A stretch of 41,449 nt of DNA from Flavobacteriales bacterium (lineage in GTDB: Bacteria > Bacteroidota > Bacteroidia > Flavobacteriales_F > PHOS-HE28). The stretch is taken from the NCBI GenBank assembly GCA_020847755.1, contig JADLBK010000046.1, forward strand, positions 1 to 41,449, in the 5' to 3' direction. The translations under genes and the position numbers were made by a program. The stretch's first letter is position 1. Every line of letters begins with the position of its first letter. A model generated the notes under the pieces. It did no database searches. It saw only the letters and a program-made list of their open reading frames with translations, and was not told where the DNA came from. Positions 1 to 7,530 of the stretch are shown piece by piece.

Positions 1-768
1 CGCGTTCATCGTTTCCCTGCTGGTGACGAAGATGTTCGCCGGGTAGACGGTGGTGCGGTCCACCGCCTCGATGGTGCGGCCGCCCTGCACGTCGAAGCGT
101 TCCAGCCGCTCGATCTCGTCGCCCCAGAAGTGGATGCGCAACCCTTCGTCGGCGTAAGCCAGGAAGACCTCCACCACGTCGCCCCGGACCCGGAAGTTCC
201 CGCGCGTGGGCTCGGCGTCCTTGCGGCTGTACAGCGCTTCCACCAGCTGCAGCAGCAGCTTGTTGCGGCTCACCTTCTGCCCGGTGCGCACCTCCACCAT
301 GCTCCGGTGGAACTCCGCCGGGTTGCCGATGCCGTAGATGCAGCTGACGCTCGCCACGACGATCACGTTGCGCCTCCCGCTCAGCAGCGCGCTGGAGGCG
401 CTCAACCGCAGCTTCTCGATCTCCTGGTTGATGCTGAGGTCCTTCTCGATGTACGTGTTGGTCGTCGGCAGGTAGGCCTCCGGCTGGTAGTAGTCGTAGT
501 AGCTCACGAAGTACTCCACCCGGTCGTGCGGGAAGAAGTGCTTGAACTCGCCATAGAGCTGCGCCGCGAGGGTCTTGTTGTGGCTCAGGATCAGCGCCGG
601 CCGGTCCAGCTCCGCGATCACGTTGGCCACCGTGAAGGTCTTGCCCGATCCGGTGACCCCGAGCAGGGTCTGGAACGGCACGCCCTCCCGCGCTCCGGCG
701 ACGAGCTGGCGGATGGCCTCGGGCTGATCGCCCGTGGGGATGAACTCGGAAACGAGCTGGAAGGGCAC
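1..768 (-). CDS. uvrB: UvrABC excinuclease subunit B, N-terminal part (cut by window edge)
   Basis: UvrB is the DNA-damage verification helicase of nucleotide excision repair; it is loaded by UvrA and recruits UvrC. About 256 N-terminal codons are present. The product begins MPFQLVSEFIPTGDQPEAI, followed by the Walker A motif GVTGSGKT, the HNKTLAAQLY segment, and the beta-hairpin region YFVSYYDYYQPEAY, which inserts between DNA strands. The chosen start is a GTG, because an in-frame TGA lies one codon upstream. A TAnnTTTG promoter element lies 17 bp upstream. The gene continues beyond base 1, so the C-terminal helicase and UvrC-binding regions are not visible. Identification is secure. Confidence 0.96.
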   Translation of the reverse strand, partial: MPFQLVSEFIPTGDQPEAIRQLVAGAREGVPFQTLLGVTGSGKTFTVANVIAELDRPALILSHNKTLAAQLYGEFKHFFPHDRVEYFVSYYDYYQPEAYLPTTNTYIEKDLSINQEIEKLRLSASSALLSGRRNVIVVASVSCIYGIGNPAEFHRSMVEVRTGQKVSRNKLLLQLVEALYSRKDAEPTRGNFRVRGDVVEVFLAYADEGLRIHFWGDEIERLERFDVQGGRTIEAVDRTTVYPANIFVTSRETMNA

Positions 769-785
769 GCGTCAGGGGAGTGTCA

Positions 786-793
786 CAAAGGTA
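786..793 (-). promoter_or_regulatory. Bacteroidota -7 promoter element for uvrB
   Basis: On the minus strand this reads TACCTTTG, an exact match to the Bacteroidota -7 consensus TAnnTTTG, 17 bp upstream of the GTG start. I see no clear -33 TTG element at the expected distance. Confidence 0.45.
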
Positions 794-860
794 GGTCCGA
801 CCCGTGCGGCGCACCCTCGTCGGGCCACGGACATCGTTCACTTCCCGTCACTACCTTGCC

Positions 861-1391
861 ATGATGCGACCCGTTCCCTGGAGCCAGCGCGAGCTGTCGT
901 TCGGCCGCGGTCTGGATGAGCTTCCCGTGCTGATGGAGCGTGCGCGGGGCACGCCGCACCGCCTGCGTGCACTTCTCCAGCACCGCAGTCCCGAAGCGCT
1001 GAGCCTTCGCCTGAGCGGCACGTGGAGCGTGATGGAGCATCTCGGGCACCTGATCGTCCTGCAGGACCGCTTCGAGGAGCGGGTGACCGATTTCGAGCTG
1101 CGCCGGACGCGCCTTTGCGTGATCGACCTGTCCGACCAGGAGCGGATGCTGGCCGGTCAGCGGGTGCGCAGCCTCGGCGATGTGCTCGAGGAGCTGCACC
1201 TCAAGCGCAAGGCCTTCCTCCGCCGTGTGGAGCGCCTCTCGCGGGCCTCCCTGCTGCATGTGGCCTCGCACCCCTGCAAGGACCGACCGATGCGGCCCAT
1301 GGACATGCTGCTGTGGATCGCCGAGCACGACGATCATCACCTGGCGACGATGCGCGGCCTTCTGTCGGGACCGGAGGAGGAACGAACCTGA
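861..1391 (+). CDS. DinB-like four-helix protein
   Basis: The 176-aa product resembles the DinB/YfiT four-helix-bundle family, whose members often bind a divalent metal through three histidines and include thiol-dependent transferases. Candidate metal ligands are the His residues in SVMEHLGHL in the first half and in the C-terminal EHDDHHLATM, which fits the usual family position. Helical, Leu/Arg-rich segments lie between them. Two adjacent ATG codons (861, 864) could start it. It is divergent from uvrB with about 90 bp between them. The substrate cannot be told from sequence. Confidence 0.75.
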   Translation: MMRPVPWSQRELSFGRGLDELPVLMERARGTPHRLRALLQHRSPEALSLRLSGTWSVMEHLGHLIVLQDRFEERVTDFELRRTRLCVIDLSDQERMLAGQRVRSLGDVLEELHLKRKAFLRRVERLSRASLLHVASHPCKDRPMRPMDMLLWIAEHDDHHLATMRGLLSGPEEERT

Positions 1392-1431
1392 GAGGAGCCC
1401 CATCCGTTGCTCCTGCACCTACCTTCACACC

Positions 1432-1593
1432 ATGTTCTGGAAGCGCATCGCCTACTACCTCAACCCGGCCACCCTGTTCGGGCGCAGCGAGGGCAACCTG
1501 AACCTGCGCTTCATGCACGGCATCAACCGCATCAGCATCCTGCTCTTCCTGGGCTGCCTGCTGGTGATGGTGCTGCGGGCGTGTACGCGGTGA
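1432..1593 (+). CDS. DUF6728-like small membrane protein
   Basis: This 53-aa protein starts MFWKRIAYYLNPATLFG, continues with a polar stretch, and ends with one hydrophobic helix (ISILLFLGCLLVMVL) and a short basic tail. The pattern of an amphipathic WKRI.YYLNP start and a single C-terminal membrane span matches a small Bacteroidota family I know as DUF6728, of unknown function. It follows the DinB-like gene by 40 bp in the same direction and may be co-transcribed. Its stop abuts the stop of the convergent ABC permease gene. Confidence 0.7.
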   Translation: MFWKRIAYYLNPATLFGRSEGNLNLRFMHGINRISILLFLGCLLVMVLRACTR

Positions 1594-3183
1594 TCAACGC
1601 TGCGTCCGTCGTTCCGCCAGGCGGTCCACCACCAGCACGGGCACCAGCCCGCACAGCACGATCAGCAGCGCCGGCGGTGCGGCGGCCTCGAGCGCTTCGA
1701 TGCGCGCCTGCTCGAACACCCGGGTGCTCAGCGTGTCGAAGTCGAAGGGACGCAGGATCAACGTCAGCGGCAGCTCCTTGATGACGTCGATGGCCACCAG
1801 CACCAGCGCCGCCCACAGCACGGGGCGCAGGGGGGGCAGGTTGATCCGCAGGAAGGTCCGCAGGGGCGAGGCGCCCAGCAGGCGTGCGGCCTCATCCTGC
1901 GCGGTGGACTGACGCGCCAGGCCGCCCTGCACGGGCTGCAGGGCCACCGCCAGGAAGCGCACGGCGAAGGCGTAGGCCAGCACCCCGATGCTGCCGATCA
2001 AGGTGAAGGGCAGGCCCAAGGCACGGTCGATCACGCCGGCGGCGGTCATCACGCCCACGGCGATCACCGCACCGGGGATGGCATAGCCCAGACCGGAAGC
2101 CTGCACCAGCGCGCGCACCCAGGGTCCGCGGCCGTGGCGCCAGGCGAAGAGCAGCAAGAGGGCGAGCAGCAGTGTGGCCACTGCCGCGCCGGTGGCCACG
2201 CCCACGGTGTGTCCCAGCGCCATCAGGTCCGTCGCGGCCTCCCAGCGGGGAAGCACGGACCACGCATCGACCAGCAACTTGGCCGCCGGAAGCACGAAGC
2301 CCAGCCCGAGCACCAGCCCGCAGGCGGCCGCGGCCACCCATCCGCGGGTGCCACGCAGCGGCGTGCGCCGGAGCGCGGGACCGTCCGTGGCCTGCCGCCG
2401 GTGGCGGCGGCTGCGGCGCTCGAGCATCAGCAACAGGGCCACCAGCCCCACCAGCAGGCCGCCGATCCGCAGCGCGCTGCCCAGGTCGTACAACCCGCCC
2501 CAGCTCTGGAAGATGGCCGTGGTGAGCGTCCGGATGCCGTAGTACTTCACCGCACCGTAGTCGTTCAGCGTCTCCATGGCCACGAGCAATGCGCCGCCGG
2601 CGATGGCCGGTCGCGCCAACGGCACCGCCACCGCGCCGAACCGACGCATGCCGTGCGCACCCAGCAGGCGTGCGGCGTCCAGGGCATCGCGCAGCCCGCC
2701 GGTGAACACCGCCCGCGCCGGCAGGTAGATATACGGATACAGCACCAGGCCGAGCACCGCGCACAGTCCGGGCAGATCGACGATGTCCGGGCGCCATCCG
2801 GTGGCGCCATGCACCCGGAGGCTGATGCTGCCGGTGGGCCCCAGCAGGGCCGCATAGGTGATCGCGCTGATGTAGGTGGGCACGGCCAGTGGCAGCACCA
2901 GGGCCCAACGGAACAGCCGACGACCCGGGAAGTCGAAGGCCGCCACCAGCCAGGCGCATCCGGTCCCGAGCGCCGTGGCCAGGCCCACCGTGCCGACCAG
3001 CAGCAGCAGGGTCTCGGCCGTGTGCGCGGGCAGGACCGTCCGCCACACGTGGTCCCATTCCTTCGCTTCAGCATGCCAGGGCGCGGTGAGCACGACCAGC
3101 ACCGGCGCCAGCACCGGCAGGGCCAGCAGCACGGCGGCACCGGGACCGATGAAGCGTGGGCCGAGGCGATGCCGCGTGGCCAT
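1594..3183 (-). CDS. Iron(III)-type ABC transporter permease, two fused domains
   Basis: The 529-aa inner-membrane protein has about twelve predicted spans arranged as two homologous halves, the FbpB/AfuB/ThiP-type architecture. It starts with hydrophobic helices after MATRHRLGPRF. Each half carries a permease EAA-like loop: DAARLLGAHGMRRFGAVAVPLARPA in the first half, and DEAARLLGASPLRTFLRINLP followed by an IKELPLTLILRPF segment in the second. The upstream gene for a periplasmic Fe(3+)-type binding protein ends 3 bp before this start, so the two form an operon. No ATPase gene follows. Substrate iron is inferred from family and neighbour; other metals or small molecules are possible. Confidence 0.88.
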   Translation of the reverse strand: MATRHRLGPRFIGPGAAVLLALPVLAPVLVVLTAPWHAEAKEWDHVWRTVLPAHTAETLLLLVGTVGLATALGTGCAWLVAAFDFPGRRLFRWALVLPLAVPTYISAITYAALLGPTGSISLRVHGATGWRPDIVDLPGLCAVLGLVLYPYIYLPARAVFTGGLRDALDAARLLGAHGMRRFGAVAVPLARPAIAGGALLVAMETLNDYGAVKYYGIRTLTTAIFQSWGGLYDLGSALRIGGLLVGLVALLLMLERRSRRHRRQATDGPALRRTPLRGTRGWVAAAACGLVLGLGFVLPAAKLLVDAWSVLPRWEAATDLMALGHTVGVATGAAVATLLLALLLLFAWRHGRGPWVRALVQASGLGYAIPGAVIAVGVMTAAGVIDRALGLPFTLIGSIGVLAYAFAVRFLAVALQPVQGGLARQSTAQDEAARLLGASPLRTFLRINLPPLRPVLWAALVLVAIDVIKELPLTLILRPFDFDTLSTRVFEQARIEALEAAAPPALLIVLCGLVPVLVVDRLAERRTQR

Positions 3184-3186
3184 GGC

Positions 3187-4239
3187 TCAGCGCCAGCCGG
3201 CGGCCTGCAACTGCTTCACGGCCGTGGCGTTGTTCAGGCCGAGCTGCGCGAGGTCGAGCGTATCGGGGTTCAGCGCACCGAAGGACGCCAGCACGGGATC
3301 CACCGCCACACCGGGGCGCACGGGATACTCCTTGTTGCCCTCGGCGAAGGCGCGCTGGGCCTCGGCGCCCAGCAGGTACTCCAGCAGGGCGATGGCCTCG
3401 GCCTCATGCCGCGCATGCTTCACCACCCCGGCACCGCTCACGTTCACGTGGGTGCCCGCGCCGCCCATCGTCGGCAGGGCCACGGCCAGCACCTCGCGGG
3501 CCTTGGCGCGTTCAGGCTCGGTGCCGCTCATGAGCTTGCCGATGTAGTAGCTGTTGGCGAGGGCCACGTCACCGATCCCTTCGGCCACCGCCAGCAGCTG
3601 GTCCGTGTCGCTGCCCTTCGGATCGCGGGCGAAGTTGGCCGCCACACCACGGGCCCAGGCCAGGGCGCTGTCCGGACCGTAGTGCGCCACGAAGGCCGCC
3701 ATCAGGCTTTGGTTGTAGAGGTTCTCGGCCGAGCGTGCCAGCAGGCGGCCCTTCCATTGCGGGGCCGTCAGTGCCTGGTAGGTGGGGAGCTCCTCGGGGC
3801 GCACCTTGGTCTTGTTATAGGCCAGCACGCGTGCCCGCATCGTCAGCCCGTACCAATGCCCTTCGGGATCGCGCAGCGTCGCCGGCACCACGCTGTCCAG
3901 CAGCGCGCTGTGCACCGGACGCAGCAGACCGCGCAGGCGGGCCTGCCCCAGCCGCCCCGCGTCGCTGGTGATCAGCAGGTCGCACGGACTGCGCTCGCCC
4001 TCCCGCTCCAGCCGCGCCAGCACCTCATTGTCGTCCGCCAGCACCAGGTTCACGGTGATGCCGGTGGCCTGGGTGAACGCGTCGAACAGGGCCTTGTCCG
4101 TGTCGTAGTGCCGGTGGCTGTAGACGTTCACTTCGCGGTCGGCCTTCTTCCCGGTGGATCCGCCCCCGGTGCACGCGACGAACAAGAGGAAGAGGAGGAC
4201 CGGCCAGCGGTCCAGCAGGTGGGTGCGGTGCTTCGACAT
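3187..4239 (-). CDS. Fe(3+)-type ABC transporter substrate-binding lipoprotein
   Basis: The 350-aa product resembles FbpA/FutA ferric-ion-binding proteins. A signal sequence ends in a lipobox-like LFVAC with the lipidated Cys at residue 23, followed by a Gly-rich linker. The mature protein opens with VNVYSHRHYDTDKALFDAFTQ, the characteristic start of this family, and later has YNKTKV and a TDQLLAVAEGIGDVALANSYYIGKL segment, where FutA-like proteins place paired tyrosine ligands. The start at 4239 was chosen because it gives the complete signal peptide; an upstream extension would be arbitrary. The permease gene follows after 3 bp. Confidence 0.88.
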   Translation of the reverse strand: MSKHRTHLLDRWPVLLFLLFVACTGGGSTGKKADREVNVYSHRHYDTDKALFDAFTQATGITVNLVLADDNEVLARLEREGERSPCDLLITSDAGRLGQARLRGLLRPVHSALLDSVVPATLRDPEGHWYGLTMRARVLAYNKTKVRPEELPTYQALTAPQWKGRLLARSAENLYNQSLMAAFVAHYGPDSALAWARGVAANFARDPKGSDTDQLLAVAEGIGDVALANSYYIGKLMSGTEPERAKAREVLAVALPTMGGAGTHVNVSGAGVVKHARHEAEAIALLEYLLGAEAQRAFAEGNKEYPVRPGVAVDPVLASFGALNPDTLDLAQLGLNNATAVKQLQAAGWR

Positions 4240-4256
4240 CGATGGGGAATGGGCGC

Positions 4257-4264
4257 CAAAACTA
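4257..4264 (-). promoter_or_regulatory. Bacteroidota -7 promoter element for the Fe(3+) transporter operon
   Basis: On the minus strand it reads TAGTTTTG, an exact match to TAnnTTTG, 17 bp upstream of the ATG of the binding lipoprotein. Confidence 0.45.
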
Positions 4265-4295
4265 GCCCTGCCACACCCGGCGACCCATACCACGA

Positions 4296-5201
4296 TCAGG
4301 GGAGGAGGCGGAGGACCTGCTCCACACCGTCCGCCGTATCCGTGGCCTCCACCAGGACCCATCCCGGATCGCGCCGCAGCCAGGTGAGCTGGCGTTTGGC
4401 GTAGTTGCGCGTGTGCTGCTTGATCCGGTCGACCGCACGGGCCAGGGTGAGCGTTCCGTCGAGGTGTTGGAACAGTTCCTTGTAGCCGACGGTGTTCAGC
4501 GCGTTGAGGTGGCGGTGGGGGAGCAGGGACCGTGCCTCGTCGAGCAGGCCGGCGGCCATCATGGCGTCCACGCGGGCATCGATGCGGGCATACAGCACCG
4601 GGCGCGTCGGGTGGAGCGCCACGCGCACGATGTCCATGTCGGTGCGGTGCTGCGGAGCGTGGCGCTGTTCGCTGAACGGTCTGCCGGTGAGCAGGCACAC
4701 CTCCAGGGCGCGCAGCACGCGCTGCGGGTTCCGTGCATCGATGCGTTCCGCGGTCGCGGGATCGAGCCGGGCCAGGTCATCCACCAACGACCGCAAGCCT
4801 TCGCGCTGCACCCGTTCGCGCAGTCGGCTCCGCAGCGCCTCGTCGGCCTCGGGCAGCGGATCGAAGCCCTTGATCACCGCATCGAGATAGAGCCCGCTGC
4901 CACCCACAAGGACCGCGCGGCCCTGTTCGGTCAGGAGGCGTTGAAGCACGGGCTCCGCGGCGCGGGCGAAGCGCCCGGCGCTCCAGGTCTCCTCCAGGTC
5001 CAGGTGCCCGAGGAAGTGATGCGGCACGCCCAGCAGCTCATCGGCCGTCGGCCGCGCCGTTCCGATGCGCATCGCGCCGTAGAACTGCCGCGCGTCCGCG
5101 CTGATCACCTCGGTGCCGAGGCGCGCGGCGAGCGCTGCGGCCAGCGCCGTCTTGCCCGAGGCCGTGGGGCCACCCACCACGACGAGCGTTCCGCGGACCA
5201 T
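4296..5201 (-). CDS. miaA: tRNA dimethylallyltransferase
   Basis: MiaA transfers a dimethylallyl group to N6 of A37 in tRNAs that read UNN codons. The 301-aa protein has the P-loop GGPTASGKTALA at residues 10-21, the ISADARQFYGAMRIGTARPT segment (the usual Ser of the SADSRQ motif is Ala here), the GGSGLYLDAVIKGFDPLP substrate-channel motif, and the C-terminal VGYKELF...KQHTRNYAKRQLTWLRR tRNA-binding region. Length is normal for the family. Its ATG overlaps the stop of the upstream pRiA4b ORF-3-like gene by one base (TGATG), suggesting translational coupling. Confidence 0.97.
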   Translation of the reverse strand: MVRGTLVVVGGPTASGKTALAAALAARLGTEVISADARQFYGAMRIGTARPTADELLGVPHHFLGHLDLEETWSAGRFARAAEPVLQRLLTEQGRAVLVGGSGLYLDAVIKGFDPLPEADEALRSRLRERVQREGLRSLVDDLARLDPATAERIDARNPQRVLRALEVCLLTGRPFSEQRHAPQHRTDMDIVRVALHPTRPVLYARIDARVDAMMAAGLLDEARSLLPHRHLNALNTVGYKELFQHLDGTLTLARAVDRIKQHTRNYAKRQLTWLRRDPGWVLVEATDTADGVEQVLRLLP

Positions 5202-5791
5202 CAGTGGTATTCGTCGGGCAGCGGCTCGTGCCCGCTCAGCCCATCGTCGTCGCCCCCCGGGCCCAGGTCGTCATCGTCCTTGAAGCCCATGTCCTCGTCC
5301 GGGTCGTACACCTCGGCGGTGTCCTCCGCGTAGCTGTCGTCCTCCTCGGGGGGCAGCAGCGCCGCGTCCATGCGGCTGTTCTCCGCCGGCGGCGTGCCGA
5401 AGCTCAGCACCATGCGGGGGTACTGCACGTCCTTCTCCGGGGCGTGGGCGCCGATCAGCTCCACCATGAAGACCCACATGTGCAGGAAGTCATAGACGTA
5501 GAGGAAGCGCTGGCGGGTGCTGCGGATGTGGTCGCTGATGAACACCTGGTCCATCAGCGCCGGCGGCGGTGTTCCCTCCTCGGCGAAGCCCAGGTCGGCC
5601 AGCGGGATCTCCGCGCCCTTGTTCCATTCCTCGTCGCTCACGTAGAAGCAGGCCATCTCGCTCCCGGTGAAGCCGAAGGCCTGCTTGATGGCCTCGTGGA
5701 GCTGCCGGAAGTCCTGCTCGCTCCCGATCTCGATGTCGCGGAAGGCCTCGCTGGCATCGTCGAGCAGCACGCGGAAACGGTAGATGCGCAT
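5201..5791 (-). CDS. Plasmid pRiA4b ORF-3-like protein
   Basis: The 196-aa protein starts MRIYRFRVLLDDASEAFRDIEI, followed by FRQLHEAIKQAFGF and later YVYDFLHMWVFMVELI. This is the layout of the pRiA4b ORF-3 (IS1096 TnpR-like) fold found widely in chromosomes, biochemical role unknown. The C-terminal quarter is strongly acidic and low in complexity (EEDDSYAEDTAEVYDPDED, then a run of Asp), as in Bacteroidota homologues. It is translationally coupled to miaA downstream. Despite the family name there is no transposase, terminal repeat or plasmid gene nearby, so I treat it as an ordinary chromosomal gene. Confidence 0.8.
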   Translation of the reverse strand: MRIYRFRVLLDDASEAFRDIEIGSEQDFRQLHEAIKQAFGFTGSEMACFYVSDEEWNKGAEIPLADLGFAEEGTPPPALMDQVFISDHIRSTRQRFLYVYDFLHMWVFMVELIGAHAPEKDVQYPRMVLSFGTPPAENSRMDAALLPPEEDDSYAEDTAEVYDPDEDMGFKDDDDLGPGGDDDGLSGHEPLPDEYH

Positions 5792-5889
5792 GGCGCGGGA
5801 ATGAAGGCACGAAGCTACCGCATTGCGCGAACCGTCCGGCGCCCCGAGGTGTTCCGCCGTAAGTTGCCGTTCCATTCCACCTTGGTCCC

Positions 5890-7530
5890 ATGCTCCGTCA
5901 GATCCTTGTGTTCGCCCTGCTGGTGCCGACGCTCCTGCTCGCCCAGCCTTTCGCCATCGGCTCCCGCACCCTCACGTTCACCGACCCCACGCGCGGTGGG
6001 CGCCAGATCCCGTGCGATGTCTACTATCCGGCCACGGCCGCAGGGGCCAACACCCCTGTGGCCGCGGGCCGCTTCCCGGTGCTGGCCTTCGGTCATGGCT
6101 TCGTGATGACCGTGGGTGCCTACGCCAACTACCGCGATGCCTTTGTGCCGGAGGGTTTCATCCTGGTGCTGCCCACGACCGAGGGCGGTTTCCTGCCCAG
6201 CCATGGCAACTTCGGGCTCGATCTGGCCTTCGTCATCGGTGCGATGCAGCAGCTCGATGCCGATGCCGGCTCGCCGTTCTTCGGCCGGGTGTTCCCGACC
6301 GCGGCACTGCTGGGGCACAGCATGGGCGGCGGCGCCTCCTTTCTGGGCGCGGCCGCATCGCAGCTGGTGACCACCGTGGTCAACTTCGCTCCCGCGGAGA
6401 CCAACCCTTCGGCCATCGCCGCGGCCGGCACGGTCAGCGTGCCCACACTGGTCTTCGCCGGCAGCGAGGACTGCGTCACGCCGCCCGCGTCGAACCAGCT
6501 CCCGATGTACAGCGCAAGCGCCTCGGCCTGCAAGGCCTACGTCAGCATCACCGGTGGGGGCCACTGCTATTTCGCCAACAGCAACTTCAACTGCAGCTTC
6601 GGCGAGACCACCTGTGGCGGGCCCGGTAGCCTCACACGCGCGCAGCAGCAGGATGCCGCCCAGGACCTGGCGCTCCTCTGGCTCAAGCGCTACCTGATGG
6701 ACGACCCTGCTGCGGGTGATGCCTTCGCCGACTCGCTGGCGGCCTCGCCGCGGATCTCGGCGCAGAGCGTGTTCAGCGACTGCCCGCCGGTGCTGGTGCG
6801 GGCCCAGGTGCGCGCGTTGCTCGACGGACCATACGACGAGGCGGTCGACCTGATGGAGGATGCGCTCCGGGCGCAGGGCCTGATCCCCGCGGTTGAACCG
6901 AACTCTGTCGCAGGTTTCGTGCATGTGGGGCCCGGGGCAGGGCAGGCCCTCGACCCGGCGTTGCTGGCGGTGACCGGACCGGATGCGGTGGTGGACTGGG
7001 TCTTCCTGGAGCTGCGCGATGCAGCGACGGGAAGCACCGTGCTGGCCACTGCCAACGGCCTTGCACAACGGGATGGCGACATCGTGGCGCCGGACGGTGG
7101 AACCCCGTCGTTCGCCGCCCCGCCGGGCACCTACCGGATCGCCGTGCGCCACCGCAACCACCTGGGCGCTTGCTTGGCCTCCGGCATCGCCCTCACCCGC
7201 GAGCCCGTGGCGGTGGACCTGTCCGACCCGGCGCTGCCTGCGTTCGGCACGGATGCCCGCCGGCTGCGCGACGGGCGGGCGCTGCTGTGGTGCGGCAATG
7301 CCGTGCGCGATGCCGAGCTCCGCTATGCCGGTGCCCAGAACGATCGCGATGCGATGCTGCTCCGCGTCGGTGGGGCGGTGCCCACCGCTACGGTCACGGG
7401 GTATTGGCCGGAGGACGCCACCTTGGACGGACGGGTGCGGTATGCCGGCTCGGGCAACGATCGCGACCGGTTGCTCATCGCCATCGGCGGCGCGGTGCCC
7501 ACGGCGGTGCGCACCGAACAGCTCCCCTAG
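5890..7530 (+). CDS. Secreted alpha/beta hydrolase with C-terminal tandem repeats
   Basis: The 546-aa protein has a Sec signal peptide (MLRQILVFALLVPTLLLAQP). Residues 35-260 form an alpha/beta-hydrolase domain of the chlorophyllase/dienelactone-hydrolase type, with nucleophile elbow GHSMGGG (Ser144), a probable acid Asp194 in GSEDCV and His225 in GGGHCYF. The middle holds a beta-rich VFLELRDAAT...LQRDGD-like module ending in IAVRHRNHLG, common in secreted Bacteroidota proteins. The C-terminus has two copies of a unit RYAG..NDRD....(V/I)GGAVPTA, starting at residues 478 and 517. The latter resemble dockerin/Ca-binding repeats and may be a surface-sorting or binding region. The substrate is unknown, probably an ester. 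Its stop overlaps that of the convergent nucleotidyltransferase by 4 bp. Confidence 0.82.
   Translation: MLRQILVFALLVPTLLLAQPFAIGSRTLTFTDPTRGGRQIPCDVYYPATAAGANTPVAAGRFPVLAFGHGFVMTVGAYANYRDAFVPEGFILVLPTTEGGFLPSHGNFGLDLAFVIGAMQQLDADAGSPFFGRVFPTAALLGHSMGGGASFLGAAASQLVTTVVNFAPAETNPSAIAAAGTVSVPTLVFAGSEDCVTPPASNQLPMYSASASACKAYVSITGGGHCYFANSNFNCSFGETTCGGPGSLTRAQQQDAAQDLALLWLKRYLMDDPAAGDAFADSLAASPRISAQSVFSDCPPVLVRAQVRALLDGPYDEAVDLMEDALRAQGLIPAVEPNSVAGFVHVGPGAGQALDPALLAVTGPDAVVDWVFLELRDAATGSTVLATANGLAQRDGDIVAPDGGTPSFAAPPGTYRIAVRHRNHLGACLASGIALTREPVAVDLSDPALPAFGTDARRLRDGRALLWCGNAVRDAELRYAGAQNDRDAMLLRVGGAVPTATVTGYWPEDATLDGRVRYAGSGNDRDRLLIAIGGAVPTAVRTEQLP

Noticed and set aside
2134..4404. Long plus-strand open frame across the ABC permease and binding-protein genes
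   Set aside because: His/Gln/Arg-rich low-complexity translation, no domain, crosses two genes on the other strand.
5201..5791. Mobile-element gene (pRiA4b ORF-3/IS1096-type name)
   Set aside because: No transposase, terminal repeats or target duplication nearby, and it is coupled to miaA.
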